The notes under the pieces: model-generated | Told to the model about the DNA's origin: nothing | Databases searched by the model: none | What the model saw: only the letters and a program-made list of their open reading frames with translations | Source: Pseudomonas sp. BSw22131 | Lineage (GTDB): Bacteria; Pseudomonadota; Gammaproteobacteria; Pseudomonadales; Pseudomonadaceae | Length of the DNA stretch: 64,000 bases | Assembly (NCBI RefSeq): GCF_026810445.1 | Contig: NZ_CP113949.1 | Location: 1,364,001-1,428,000, forward strand | Direction: 5' to 3' | Shown: positions 17,491-27,873 of the stretch, one piece after another | How positions within the stretch are numbered: the stretch's first letter is position 1 | Layout of the letters: every line of letters starts with the position of its first letter | Position numbers and translations under genes: made by a program

Positions 17491-19164
17491 TCAGCCCGGA
17501 GAGCCAAACTTGAAGGGATCAGCGCCACGGTTCTGGCTGTTTTTTGCCTTGCGCGCATCGTCTGGCGGTCGGACCATTTGTACAGTCAGACTGCCGTCGC
17601 TGCCGGCGTAGACCACCGCACTGGTGCCGCCGTCCTTGTAGCTCGCCATTGTTGCGATATTGATTTCGACCAGCGCACCGCTGACGCCGGTATTGCCGAT
17701 ACGGCGACCGATGTCGTAACCCTCTTCGACGTTGCCCAGCTCAAGGCCATGACCGTCTTTGTTCAAGTCGTGAAGGGCATTGTTCAGGGCGATTTCCGCT
17801 TCTGGATTGCCAGTGCTGTCATAGAACACCCGGACCGGTTTCTGGCCTTCGGGCAAAGTGTCCAGCGCTTGCATCCAGGCAGCTTGAAGGGCTTTGGCCT
17901 GCAAGGCGGGTTTCAGGCGTTTACCGTTTTCATCCTGCATTGAGGCCTTGATCGGGCGGTGCAAATAGCCCAGAACCGGTGCGGCATCGAACTCCTTGAC
18001 CTGGTGCTGACCCCAGCGGATCGGCAGCCAAGGGGAGGGCTCGAAATTACCGGGGCCGCGGTTGCTTATGGTTTTCCAGAGGGTGGGCAGTTGGGCTTGC
18101 CAGTAGGCGGTGGACATAGTGCCGGGAGCGTAGGGGGTTTCAATGCCTTTCGCTTTTTCGGCAGTTTCGTACCAATCGATAAACGCTTTGTCACGATCCC
18201 AGTAAAAAGCCCAAAGTTTGCCCAGATCGGTGTTTTTGTTTTGGTTATCCTCAGCCTCTTGAACCGCATAGGGACGAATGTAGCGGTCTACACGATCCGA
18301 GCGAGTGACCAGCAGCCCGGTCATACTTTCAAACACAGTGGGTACGACCTGAGCGTTTTTTGGCAGTCCGGGGGTGCCGCGCTTTCGATAAATATCTCGC
18401 GTAACATCACCGTCCTCGCTTGCGATCAGCGCTTGCGGAACTTTAGGGTTGTCATCGAAAAACTTAAACAGTCGCTCGATCATGGCTTGCGCGTGGCTGG
18501 TGCTTTCGTCGCTCTGCCAGAGAAGCAGGGTTACGCCGAGAGTTGCCCCATTACGGCCGGAATTGATCAGATTTGCAGCCCGGTAAGGTTTGTCATAAGG
18601 ATTTGGTGGCCCCAACGCGAAGGTTGGCAGAGGCCAGTAGGCCACTGATTCTCCAGCAGAGTGCTGGAATGCAACACGTACCTTGATGGAGCGAGAGTTT
18701 TCTCTAGATGATAATGACGCAGGATAGTCATTGGGGTTTCGCGAATATATGGATTCAAAGTTGTTATTTTTTTTCTTGATGGATTCCCAAATCGTTGACT
18801 GATGGTCTTTGTAAATTCCAATCCCTACACCTCGCATCTCTAGCGCATATGTCCGTTTTTGCGTGGTCTCCTGCGCGGACATCTGGGCCGTCACTTGAGC
18901 TTTATAGGCGGTTAGCTCAGCTTTTTCATTAGCAAGCGCTTTGCCCCACCAGTGACCGCTGTAAACCAGCAGCGCGGCGCCTAAAATGCCTGCAATACTC
19001 CAGCGCAGCACCGGGTTTATGTCGCGAAGTTCCATATTGTTTTCCTGTGCTTTTACATAGACAAGTAGAACGAAACCAGCCCAAAGGGTGACTAGTGTTA
19101 CTGATGTCCAAAGATATGGCTTGAGGTTCGGTCGCAATGCTGTTTTAGGTTGCCGATCTCTCAC
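17491..19164 (-). CDS. Tla3-type lipase adaptor (DUF2875-like), T6SS
   Basis: Membrane-anchored protein of 557 aa: two N-terminal spans (residues about 18-38 and 52-71) followed by a large periplasmic or cytoplasmic domain. In P. aeruginosa the gene next to the T6SS lipase Tle3 encodes Tla3 (DUF2875), an adaptor that loads Tle3 onto its VgrG; size, position and architecture here fit that family. It starts with GTG at 19164, overlapping the stop of the effector gene by 4 bases (GTGA), so the two are translationally coupled. Identity is inferred from context and pattern, without an alignment. A role in self-protection cannot be excluded, since no other immunity gene is seen. Confidence 0.7.
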   Translation of the reverse strand: MRDRQPKTALRPNLKPYLWTSVTLVTLWAGFVLLVYVKAQENNMELRDINPVLRWSIAGILGAALLVYSGHWWGKALANEKAELTAYKAQVTAQMSAQETTQKRTYALEMRGVGIGIYKDHQSTIWESIKKKNNNFESIYSRNPNDYPASLSSRENSRSIKVRVAFQHSAGESVAYWPLPTFALGPPNPYDKPYRAANLINSGRNGATLGVTLLLWQSDESTSHAQAMIERLFKFFDDNPKVPQALIASEDGDVTRDIYRKRGTPGLPKNAQVVPTVFESMTGLLVTRSDRVDRYIRPYAVQEAEDNQNKNTDLGKLWAFYWDRDKAFIDWYETAEKAKGIETPYAPGTMSTAYWQAQLPTLWKTISNRGPGNFEPSPWLPIRWGQHQVKEFDAAPVLGYLHRPIKASMQDENGKRLKPALQAKALQAAWMQALDTLPEGQKPVRVFYDSTGNPEAEIALNNALHDLNKDGHGLELGNVEEGYDIGRRIGNTGVSGALVEINIATMASYKDGGTSAVVYAGSDGSLTVQMVRPPDDARKAKNSQNRGADPFKFGSPG

Positions 19165-21179
19165 TGGGCATATCCTTTATTCAAAGCGCTAGTCACGAGA
19201 GGTGGCGGTGTCATTGGTACTAAGTTAAGAGGTGGAAATATACCTTTTTGGTAGTACTCATGACTGGCTTTTACCAACGCCTGTGCGTCAGAGCTAAGTC
19301 GTATCCAGCCTGGAGATTCAGTGGTTGTAAGATATTGGTTCGTATCCATCTTCCAATCAGCAATCGCCAACAGCACCTCACGCATATCCGGATCGTCCAG
19401 GCTTTTTGCCTGGCCAATGGAAATGTCCATGGCAGTAACCCAGCGATGGTTTTCCGGGCTGCGCAGTACACCCGAGTGGTAACTGTTTTTGTCCAGCACA
19501 TCCTCGGAACGACCCATGCGTTCACGAATTTCTCTGGGCGTTTCTTCGCGCTCTATGTCGTACTGATCCTGAGGCTTGGGGGCGCCGTCCCCGTATATTC
19601 GTTGTTTATACATGGCACCGGTTTGCTCATCAGGCAATTTACCCGCGTTGTACTTGGCGCGTTCTTTCTCCAGATCTATCGAACCTGTATGGCTGCGGAC
19701 AAAGTGCCTCTGAAACTTGGCTATCGGGTTGCCCAGTGCGGAGGCTTTGCTCACATCGTCAGGTCTGTCCCACCCTCGTTTCACCTCCCCGCCAAACATT
19801 TGCGGTGCATGGGGTGGAGTGAGTTGTTCTGCGTTGATCAAGCACATCTGTCCTGTACTTACAGGCGCTTGCGAAAGAAGCCCTGCGACTGTCCATCCGC
19901 CGGGATAACGAGGTTCGTTGTCGGCACGCAACAACTCATCGGCGGGAGGTTTCCCAACCAGTACAGGTAATCCATGTCGCTCACGCTTGGTCCACATACG
20001 CTGATAAAAGCGCAAAGCCTTTAATTCGGTCATCGGCTGGCGACCGTTTTCATCTTCCTGCGTATCCCATACGCCGTAGGTGCCAATACCCCTGACATCA
20101 TCCAGCGCCACAGTGGTGTCGTCCGGGCAGAAATACAGGTAAACCTTGCCGCGATTGTCACGCTCAGGAAAAACCGTCACGTTGCCTACTTTATCCTTGC
20201 GCATGCCTTGTGCCGGCGTCCATTGCGGGCCGCTTCGTCCGCAATAAGTCGCTGGGCTGCGAAGGTCAGACAGCGGTGGCTGAGCATGAGGGGATTGGGT
20301 AACTTGCGTGACGATGCGGGTCAGGGTGGAGAGTGTGTCGTGCCCCTTGGGTGTATTTTTGGGAAACAGGCTATAGGGCGAATCCACCATGATCAGGGTG
20401 TCTGCGCAGCGTTGTCCGCCATCCACCAGCAGCGCTTGAGCCAGCAGGGTGATCAATGTGCCTTGGCTGTGCGCCATGATGGTGATGGTTTCGTCGGGAG
20501 ATACCTGACGGATCTCGCGGACCATCATCGCGAGCCGGTGAGCCGCCAGCACGAAATAACGCCGATGTGGGTTGTTGCCCATATAGCTTGTGTTGGGCAG
20601 CATGCGCGATGCCGCCTCAAGGCGTTTAGTTTTAACGAGGCCCTTGCCGTACATCTCCAACAGATTGTTGGTGGCGTTGGCAAAAAAACCGCCGCCTTTG
20701 CCAAAGTGTCGGTCCAGACGATTACCCAAGGTGTCCTGATACTGGTCGCGCAGTTTGGTGGGGTCGTTGTTCTTGTCTCGACTGATCTCGCTTGGGTCGG
20801 CTCGGTAGCCCCAGTAAAAGGGAATCAACAGGCTGCGGGTTTTTGGATCGTCCGTGTCGCGTTTATAGAGATTCGTGTCAGGGTCATCGAGTGTTGCCCT
20901 TTCATCGTCACCTCGGTCGTCAAACGGGACTTTTTTAGCCTGAGCGTAATCAACCCCATACCGCCCGGCCTTCAAATCCGGCCTATCCAGCCGCTCATTA
21001 ACGCCCTGACACAACCCGGTCTCCACCGACTCATACGAAGCCCCCGGATCATTCACGCCATGCAGGAAAATCACCACGCCGGGCAGGTCGGCGGGCACTT
21101 CCATTTTGCTGGTGGTATTGAGGTTCGGGATCAGGCGTGTGTTGCCTTGCGCCACAGTGTATTGATCGGAACCGCTCAT
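19161..21179 (-). CDS. T6SS phospholipase effector, Tle3 family
   Basis: Predicted alpha/beta-hydrolase of 672 aa without signal peptide, fitting a VgrG-delivered antibacterial lipase. The N-terminal region has the hydrolase strand VVIFLHGVNDPG, and the nucleophile elbow reads MAHSQGT with Ser at residue 238, so the first Gly of GxSxG is Ala. A long C-terminal part resembles the DUF3274 region of Tle3 (REETPREIRERMGRSEDVLDKNSYHSGVLR). Its ATG overlaps the vgrG stop (ATGA, 21176-21179) and the adaptor gene overlaps its own stop, so all three form one coupled operon. In P. aeruginosa a lipoprotein immunity gene, tli3, sits between vgrG and tle3; nothing is inserted here. Confidence 0.82.
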   Translation of the reverse strand: MSGSDQYTVAQGNTRLIPNLNTTSKMEVPADLPGVVIFLHGVNDPGASYESVETGLCQGVNERLDRPDLKAGRYGVDYAQAKKVPFDDRGDDERATLDDPDTNLYKRDTDDPKTRSLLIPFYWGYRADPSEISRDKNNDPTKLRDQYQDTLGNRLDRHFGKGGGFFANATNNLLEMYGKGLVKTKRLEAASRMLPNTSYMGNNPHRRYFVLAAHRLAMMVREIRQVSPDETITIMAHSQGTLITLLAQALLVDGGQRCADTLIMVDSPYSLFPKNTPKGHDTLSTLTRIVTQVTQSPHAQPPLSDLRSPATYCGRSGPQWTPAQGMRKDKVGNVTVFPERDNRGKVYLYFCPDDTTVALDDVRGIGTYGVWDTQEDENGRQPMTELKALRFYQRMWTKRERHGLPVLVGKPPADELLRADNEPRYPGGWTVAGLLSQAPVSTGQMCLINAEQLTPPHAPQMFGGEVKRGWDRPDDVSKASALGNPIAKFQRHFVRSHTGSIDLEKERAKYNAGKLPDEQTGAMYKQRIYGDGAPKPQDQYDIEREETPREIRERMGRSEDVLDKNSYHSGVLRSPENHRWVTAMDISIGQAKSLDDPDMREVLLAIADWKMDTNQYLTTTESPGWIRLSSDAQALVKASHEYYQKGIFPPLNLVPMTPPPLVTSALNKGYAQ

Positions 21180-23743
21180 TGGGCGCCTCCTTTTGGAGTG
21201 CCGCTGCGTAAAGCGGATACTTGCGCTTGATGCATCATGTCGCGTTCCACCCGTTCGGTCAGGCCGCTTGAGTCGGTCAATCCCTTCACCGTGCTGCCAT
21301 CTTCCAGTTTGATTTCATAGGCATGGTCTACCGCTGTCCGCACGCTGTCTTCGCTATGGCCGGGGTAGTGGAACTCGAGGCGCTGAGCCGCTGGATCGCG
21401 GCCAAAGGCGGGGATCGAGGCACTGTCGGTTTTGGGGCCGACCCAGTCGTGCTCGCTGGCATGCACAGTGACCTTGGCCTGCGTACCTATCTCAATGCCG
21501 CCGCCAATCTTGATGTAGCTGCCATCGTCGGCCACCAGGCGAATGGTCGGCGCGGTGATGACCACTTCGCCTTCAACCGCTGACAGGTGCAGGTTTTTCT
21601 GGGCGTTGAGGGCGATGTCGTCCTCCTGTGCCTGGACCAGCACTTTGCCCCGATTGGCGATGGCGCTAATGCCGCCATCCTGAGCGAAGGCCGACAGCCC
21701 TTTTCCCGCCTGCAGGCGCATCACCGCACCGCTGGTCAATTGCAGGTGATCCTGCGCCGTGGTGTCGTGGTTTTCACCTGCGTAGTGGGCTTGCGAGCGG
21801 GGTGTGGCGCTGGCGATTCCGGCTTCCGCGGTCACGGCCATGACCGGTTCGCCCACGCTGTTGCTGTCCGGCGCGGGCCACTGACTCAGCGACTGGCGCA
21901 ACGCCTCAATGCCTTTGCTATCGACTGCCTGACCGCCGCGTGCGGCGGCAGTTTCGCCCAGGGATTTGAACAGCTCGCCACACTCGGCCAGCAGCTTGAG
22001 CAACTCTTCGCGATCCAGTTGTGAGCCTTTGGCGTCCAGACGCGCATAGGTGGTCAACAACATGCCTTGGGCTGCACGTAATGCAATGGCGGCATCGGTG
22101 CGCAGTTCTGCGCCGTTACCGCGTGGCTGGGCGGTGCCATCGGTGCGCGGTTCGGTCAGTTTGCCGAGGTTGAGCGCGGTCGCTTGATGAGTGGTGCCCA
22201 TGCGCGCGCGCAGGGAACCGGGGGTGTCATCGAACAGCAGCTCATTGAAACCGTTGCCTTTGTGTTCCTGCGTCCTGATGCCCGACAGAGTCCGATTGCC
22301 CGGCAGCCCTGTGGCCTTGCTGAAGCGAGGCGGGAGGTTGTCGGCGTTATAAAGCACGGAGGTGACAAGGGGCCGGTCAATGTCTCCGCCAAGAAACGTC
22401 ACCAGTACTTCCTGGCCGATGCGTGGCAGAAACTGATGACCGAAGCCACTACCTGCGCTGGGCATTGCGACCCTTAGCCAGGTTGTGCCTTGCGGCAGGC
22501 TATCGCCGCGCTGCCAGTGAAACCTGACCTGTATGCGTGCCAGTTCATCAGTGAACACTTCCTCGCCTTGCGGCCCAACCACGATGGCGCTGAGCGGTCC
22601 GGGAACGGTCGGGCGAGGGATCGTAATCGGGTGGCGATAGGGGATCTTGCGGCGAACGCACACGAACTCGTTGCTGTAGCCTGCCGTTTCTTCGGACAGG
22701 TAGTTATTAGCGCCCTGATGTTTAACCGATAACAGCAGAAAACGGCGGTCTTCGGCAGCGCCGCGATCGTGATCAAAATGTTGAGTCAGTTCAAACGTGT
22801 AACCCGGGTACATCGCGCGGCAATTACTGCTGCCGGTGAATGTCTTGCCTTGTACTTCGATGGCTTCCAGACGCTGACGCACCAGGCGCTCGCCGTTCTC
22901 GCCATTGCCATGGCTGTAATGGTCGAGGAAGTCGTAAACCTCGTAGTTGTCGACGTTGCCCTGTGTATTAAGGCTGCGCATGCTGACGGGTAGCTGATTA
23001 CGCGGTTGCTTGTAATCGAATGTCTGTATCGACATGCGCCCTGATTGCAGGGTCCGGTGACTGCTCCATTCGGTGATCGAGTCTGCTGTCTCGGTCACGG
23101 ATGCGCTGTGGTAACGGATTTGCGGCTGCTGCGGGAGGTCCGAGAGGTCACGGGAGTTATCCGTGATGATCAAGGTGTGTCCGTCTTTGCTGTGATCGAA
23201 GTAGAAGAACAGCCCCTCGTGTTCAAGCAGTCTCAGCACAAAAGTCAGATCGCTTTCACGGTACTGCGTGATGTAACTGTGCGACAGCAGTGGCTGACTC
23301 AGGCGGAATTCGAATGCGGGCAGTGCGCCGTACGCAGCAAACACGCTGCGGATGACGTCTTCGATTGTCTGCTCTTGAAAAATCCGCGAGTCGATGCGAC
23401 GCGACAGCATCCATATCCAAGGGCTGAGTGTCGCGCTGTAACGCGCTAGGCTGCCGTCGCTGCCTTGCAAGCTGAAATGGCTTATGTAGCCGTGGATGTA
23501 GCGTGAGTCCCCGGAAGGCAGCTCTATTTCAATTAGCGCCGGTTGGCCTATCTGCGACTTCAGCTCAAGGCCTGCATCGCGACTGAGCATCGCCAGTTCG
23601 AAGGTGAACAGTTCGGACAAGCCTTCTGTGCCGGAAAAATGCTCCAGTAGAAGTTCTTGGTCATCGCGGGCGACGGTGGTCAATCTCATCAAACGACGGT
23701 TTTGTGGCGCAAATATGCTTGTTAGATCCTTTAACATTGTCAC
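21176..23743 (-). CDS. vgrG: VgrG spike protein, T6SS
   Basis: Trimeric tip of the type VI secretion needle, 855 aa. The N-terminal gp27/phage GPD-like part covers residues about 20-350 (FELAMLSRD, ESDLTFVLRLLEHEGLFFYF), the gp5-like OB fold about 380-480 (RVAMPSAGSGFGHQFLPRIGQEVLV), followed by the DUF2345 beta-helix (about 620-760). A roughly 80-residue tail ending EIKLEDGSTVKGLTDSSGLTERV resembles tails that recruit cargo or adaptor. It heads the vgrG-effector-adaptor operon. No structural T6SS genes (tssA-M, hcp, clpV) are present, so this is an orphan VgrG island served by a machine encoded elsewhere. Confidence 0.95.
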   Translation of the reverse strand: MTMLKDLTSIFAPQNRRLMRLTTVARDDQELLLEHFSGTEGLSELFTFELAMLSRDAGLELKSQIGQPALIEIELPSGDSRYIHGYISHFSLQGSDGSLARYSATLSPWIWMLSRRIDSRIFQEQTIEDVIRSVFAAYGALPAFEFRLSQPLLSHSYITQYRESDLTFVLRLLEHEGLFFYFDHSKDGHTLIITDNSRDLSDLPQQPQIRYHSASVTETADSITEWSSHRTLQSGRMSIQTFDYKQPRNQLPVSMRSLNTQGNVDNYEVYDFLDHYSHGNGENGERLVRQRLEAIEVQGKTFTGSSNCRAMYPGYTFELTQHFDHDRGAAEDRRFLLLSVKHQGANNYLSEETAGYSNEFVCVRRKIPYRHPITIPRPTVPGPLSAIVVGPQGEEVFTDELARIQVRFHWQRGDSLPQGTTWLRVAMPSAGSGFGHQFLPRIGQEVLVTFLGGDIDRPLVTSVLYNADNLPPRFSKATGLPGNRTLSGIRTQEHKGNGFNELLFDDTPGSLRARMGTTHQATALNLGKLTEPRTDGTAQPRGNGAELRTDAAIALRAAQGMLLTTYARLDAKGSQLDREELLKLLAECGELFKSLGETAAARGGQAVDSKGIEALRQSLSQWPAPDSNSVGEPVMAVTAEAGIASATPRSQAHYAGENHDTTAQDHLQLTSGAVMRLQAGKGLSAFAQDGGISAIANRGKVLVQAQEDDIALNAQKNLHLSAVEGEVVITAPTIRLVADDGSYIKIGGGIEIGTQAKVTVHASEHDWVGPKTDSASIPAFGRDPAAQRLEFHYPGHSEDSVRTAVDHAYEIKLEDGSTVKGLTDSSGLTERVERDMMHQAQVSALRSGTPKGGAQ

Positions 23744-24137
23744 TCCGACATTAAAACGACAGCTCTATTCCGGGCGTTGAGAGCAGGTCGCAGTGTATAG
23801 GCTTCGTGCCGTGCTCACATCCAGAAATAAAGAAGGTTACGGTGTTTCACGATCTTTTACCGATAAGCAGCACAACTGTTTCTAATCTAAGTTAGTCATT
23901 CTCTATGATCACCATGACCACACTTAATGCCAAGCCAGCAGGCACCAATCACCTGTGCTTGACGACTGGATTCCACGCCAATGTTTGCCACTTCAGTGGA
24001 AAGTCCTCGTTGTTGAAGGAAATTTGCAGGCTCACCAGCGTTGCCCGGCTGGAGCGCTGGAAGGCACGACGACGCTTTATCGGGCAACGGGTGTGGGCAT
24101 CACCGTCTGACAGGGATTGCTTCCTGTGATTTGTAAA

Positions 24138-24150
24138 CGAGTGGGAATAA
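24138..24150 (+). repeat. Candidate attachment-site remnant (guaA 3'-end-like)
   Basis: CGAGTGGGAATAA matches 10 of the last 12 bases of guaA (GAGTGGGAGTAG) and would read Glu-Trp-Glu-stop, exactly as guaA ends. It is followed within 50 bases by a rightward terminator with no gene before it. This is what remains at the far side when an island recombines into the end of a gene and supplies a new end. The match is short, so chance remains possible. Confidence 0.5.
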
Positions 24151-24194
24151 CCCATCAGCGCCAACCCCAACCCGGCGCTGAAACGTCTTGACCG

Positions 24195-24226
24195 ATAAGG
24201 GCAGCCAAGGCTGCCCTTATCTTATT
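24195..24226 (+). terminator. Rho-independent terminator upstream of cumA
   Basis: ATAAGGGCAGCC (24195-24206), AA, GGCTGCCCTTAT (24209-24220), then CTTATTT: a perfect 12-base inverted repeat with T-rich tail, active in the rightward direction. No rightward gene immediately precedes it; the most economical reading is that it originally terminated guaA. Confidence 0.75.
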
Positions 24227-24314
24227 TCAAATGCGGGTGTATCTTATTCGCCCCTCGGACGCGTGCTCGCTCGCGATTGTCCATCCCCGTCTTTCACCAA
24301 GGTACTGCTCATTC

Positions 24315-25688
24315 ATGTCTTTCACCCGTCGACAAATTCTCGGAGGTCTGGCCGGTCTTGCCGTGGTTGGATTGGGCGCAGGTGGCGCCTCGCGTTACTG
24401 GCTTGGCCGCAAGGGGCCTGGTGACGGTCATGATTTCGAGTTGATTGCCGCGCCGCTTGATGTTGAGTTGGTTGCGGGCCATCAGACGCCGGCCTGGGCG
24501 TTCGGTGGCTCGGTGCCAGGCACCGAGTTACGGGTAAGGCAGGGAGAGTGGCTGCGGCTGCGGTTCATCAATCACCTGCCTGTCGAGACCACCATTCATT
24601 GGCACGGCATTCGGTTGCCGCTGGAAATGGACGGCGTGCCTTATGTCTCACAGCTCCCGGTCAAGCCGGGAGAGTATTTCGATTACAAGTTCCGCGTCCC
24701 GGATGCCGGCAGCTACTGGTATCACCCGCACGTCAGCAGCAGCGAAGAGCTTGGGCGGGGGCTGGTCGGGCCGCTCATCGTTGAAGAGCGCGAGCCTACG
24801 GGTTTTGCGCATGAGCGCATCGTCAGCCTCAAGAGCTGGCATGTGGACGAGGAGGGCGCGTTCACCCCTTTCAGTATTACCCGCGAGGCCGCGCGTGAAG
24901 GCACGGCCGGGCGCTTGTCGAGCATCAACGGCATTCCTCAGGGCGTCGTGGATTTGCCAGCCGGGCAGATTGTGCGGGTGCGCATCCTCAACCTCGACAA
25001 TACCGTGACCTACCGTTTGAACCTGCCGGGCGCTGACGCGCAAATCTATGCGCTGGACGGCAATCCGATCACGCCGCGCCCGTTCGGCAAGGATTACTGG
25101 TTAGGCCCCGGCATGCGCATTTGCCTGGCGATCAAGGCACCAGCGGCGGGAGAGGAAATTCCTCTGCGCAATGGGCCGGTACGGTTGGGCACGTTCCGGT
25201 CGGTCGCCAGCACGGAGACGCCGGGTGACTGGCCGCCCGCGCTGCCACCCAATCCGATTGCCGAACCCGATCTGGAAACGGCCGAAAAGCTCAATTTCAA
25301 TATCGAATGGGCGGGCGCGGTGTCGGTCAATGTCGACAACGGCAAGCCACCGAGCCTTTGGCAAATCAATGGTCAGGCGTGGGACATCACCGACAAGACC
25401 TGCGCAGACCGCCCGATTGCGAAGCTTGAGAAAGGCAAGAGCTACATTTTCGAACTGAAAAACATGACCCAGTATCAGCACCCGATCCACCTGCACGGCA
25501 TGAGCTTCAAGGTGCTTGCTTCTGATCGCCGGAAGATCATCCCGTATTTCACCGACACCTTCCTGCTGGGTCGCAACGAGCGTGCGCGGGTTGCGCTGGT
25601 GGCCGATAATCCCGGCGTATGGATGTTTCACTGCCACGTGATCGATCACATGGAAACCGGTCTCATGGCAGCTGTCGAGGTTTCGTAA
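24315..25688 (+). CDS. cumA: CumA-type multicopper oxidase (Tat-exported)
   Basis: Periplasmic laccase-like oxidase of 457 aa. A twin-arginine signal is clear (FTRRQILGGLAGLAVVGLGAG). All copper motifs are present: HWHG, WYHPH, HPIHLHG and HCHVIDHMETG, the last with type 1 Cys, His and axial Met. The sequence follows P. putida CumA, first linked to Mn(II) oxidation, closely along its length; later work in P. putida GB-1 questioned that role, so its natural substrate is open. ATG 24315 gives the Tat signal directly. tadA starts in its stop codon (TAATG), and the pair followed by mltF and purL is the conserved pseudomonad order after guaA. Confidence 0.93.
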   Translation: MSFTRRQILGGLAGLAVVGLGAGGASRYWLGRKGPGDGHDFELIAAPLDVELVAGHQTPAWAFGGSVPGTELRVRQGEWLRLRFINHLPVETTIHWHGIRLPLEMDGVPYVSQLPVKPGEYFDYKFRVPDAGSYWYHPHVSSSEELGRGLVGPLIVEEREPTGFAHERIVSLKSWHVDEEGAFTPFSITREAAREGTAGRLSSINGIPQGVVDLPAGQIVRVRILNLDNTVTYRLNLPGADAQIYALDGNPITPRPFGKDYWLGPGMRICLAIKAPAAGEEIPLRNGPVRLGTFRSVASTETPGDWPPALPPNPIAEPDLETAEKLNFNIEWAGAVSVNVDNGKPPSLWQINGQAWDITDKTCADRPIAKLEKGKSYIFELKNMTQYQHPIHLHGMSFKVLASDRRKIIPYFTDTFLLGRNERARVALVADNPGVWMFHCHVIDHMETGLMAAVEVS

Positions 25689-26191
25689 TGCGCCAGCCGC
25701 AAATCATCGATCGCAGCCGCGATCAACATTTCATGCGCGAAGCTCTGGCGCTGGCGTCCCAAGGCGCATTGCTGGGTGAAGTCCCGGTGGGCGCGGTGCT
25801 GGTACAGGATGGCGTGATCATTGGTCGTGGCTTTAACTGCCCTATCAGCGGCAGCGACCCCAGTGCCCACGCCGAAATGGTCGCCATTCGCAATGCCTCG
25901 CAGGCCGTCAGCAATTACCGGCTGCCGGGCAGTACGCTGTACGTCACGCTTGAGCCGTGCAGCATGTGCGCCGGGCTGATCGTCCATTCGCGAGTCAGTC
26001 GTGTGGTCTACGGCGCTCTTGAGCCCAAGGCCGGGATCGTGCAAAGCCAAGGGCAATTTTTCACCCAGCCGTTTCTAAATCACCGCGTGCTGTTTGAAGG
26101 CGGCGTGCTGGGCGAGGAGTGCGGAACGATGCTGAGCGAGTTTTTCAGGATGAGAAGGGCGAAAAGCCAGGAGGCTGTTTCAAAGAGTTGA
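25688..26191 (+). CDS. tadA: tRNA-specific adenosine deaminase
   Basis: Zinc deaminase converting A34 to inosine in the anticodon of tRNA-Arg(ACG). The catalytic HAE (SAHAEMVAIRNA) and PCSMC motifs are intact, and the RVVYGALEPKAG segment is typical of TadA. The chosen ATG 25688 overlaps the cumA stop (TAATG) and gives 167 aa; an internal ATG at 25733 would also retain the whole domain. It converges on mltF with only 8 bases between stops and no visible terminator. Confidence 0.95.
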   Translation: MRQPQIIDRSRDQHFMREALALASQGALLGEVPVGAVLVQDGVIIGRGFNCPISGSDPSAHAEMVAIRNASQAVSNYRLPGSTLYVTLEPCSMCAGLIVHSRVSRVVYGALEPKAGIVQSQGQFFTQPFLNHRVLFEGGVLGEECGTMLSEFFRMRRAKSQEAVSKS

Positions 26192-26199
26192 GGCGTGAT

Positions 26200-27822
<1,623 letters not shown>

Positions 27823-27873
27823 CTAGAATGCATGGCCTCAAAGCACACCCCCTTCCCCGAGGCTGTCCCGACG

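Larger units (their letters stand above)
23744..24314. other. Right flank of the T6SS cluster, no recognised gene
   Basis: 570 bases with several short open frames on both strands (for example 74 codons at 23905-24129 +, 73 at 23949-24170 -), none with a convincing ribosome site or recognisable protein. The AT-richer part 23820-23900 probably holds the vgrG promoter. The right portion contains the guaA-end-like sequence at 24138-24150, a hairpin CAGCGCC (24155-24161) / GGCGCTG (24173-24179) and a strong rightward terminator, which together look like the displaced original 3' end of guaA. Confidence 0.5.

Noticed and set aside
23905..24170. Short frames on both strands upstream of vgrG, considered as an immunity gene or integrase remnant
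   Set aside because: No signal peptide, no lipobox, no catalytic motif and no ribosome site; the plus-strand frame stops at the presumed attachment remnant.
24100..24226. Small regulatory RNA ending in the 24195-24226 terminator
   Set aside because: No promoter could be identified and no known pseudomonad sRNA motif (such as repeated GGA loops) is present; a displaced guaA terminator explains it with fewer assumptions, though an sRNA is not excluded.
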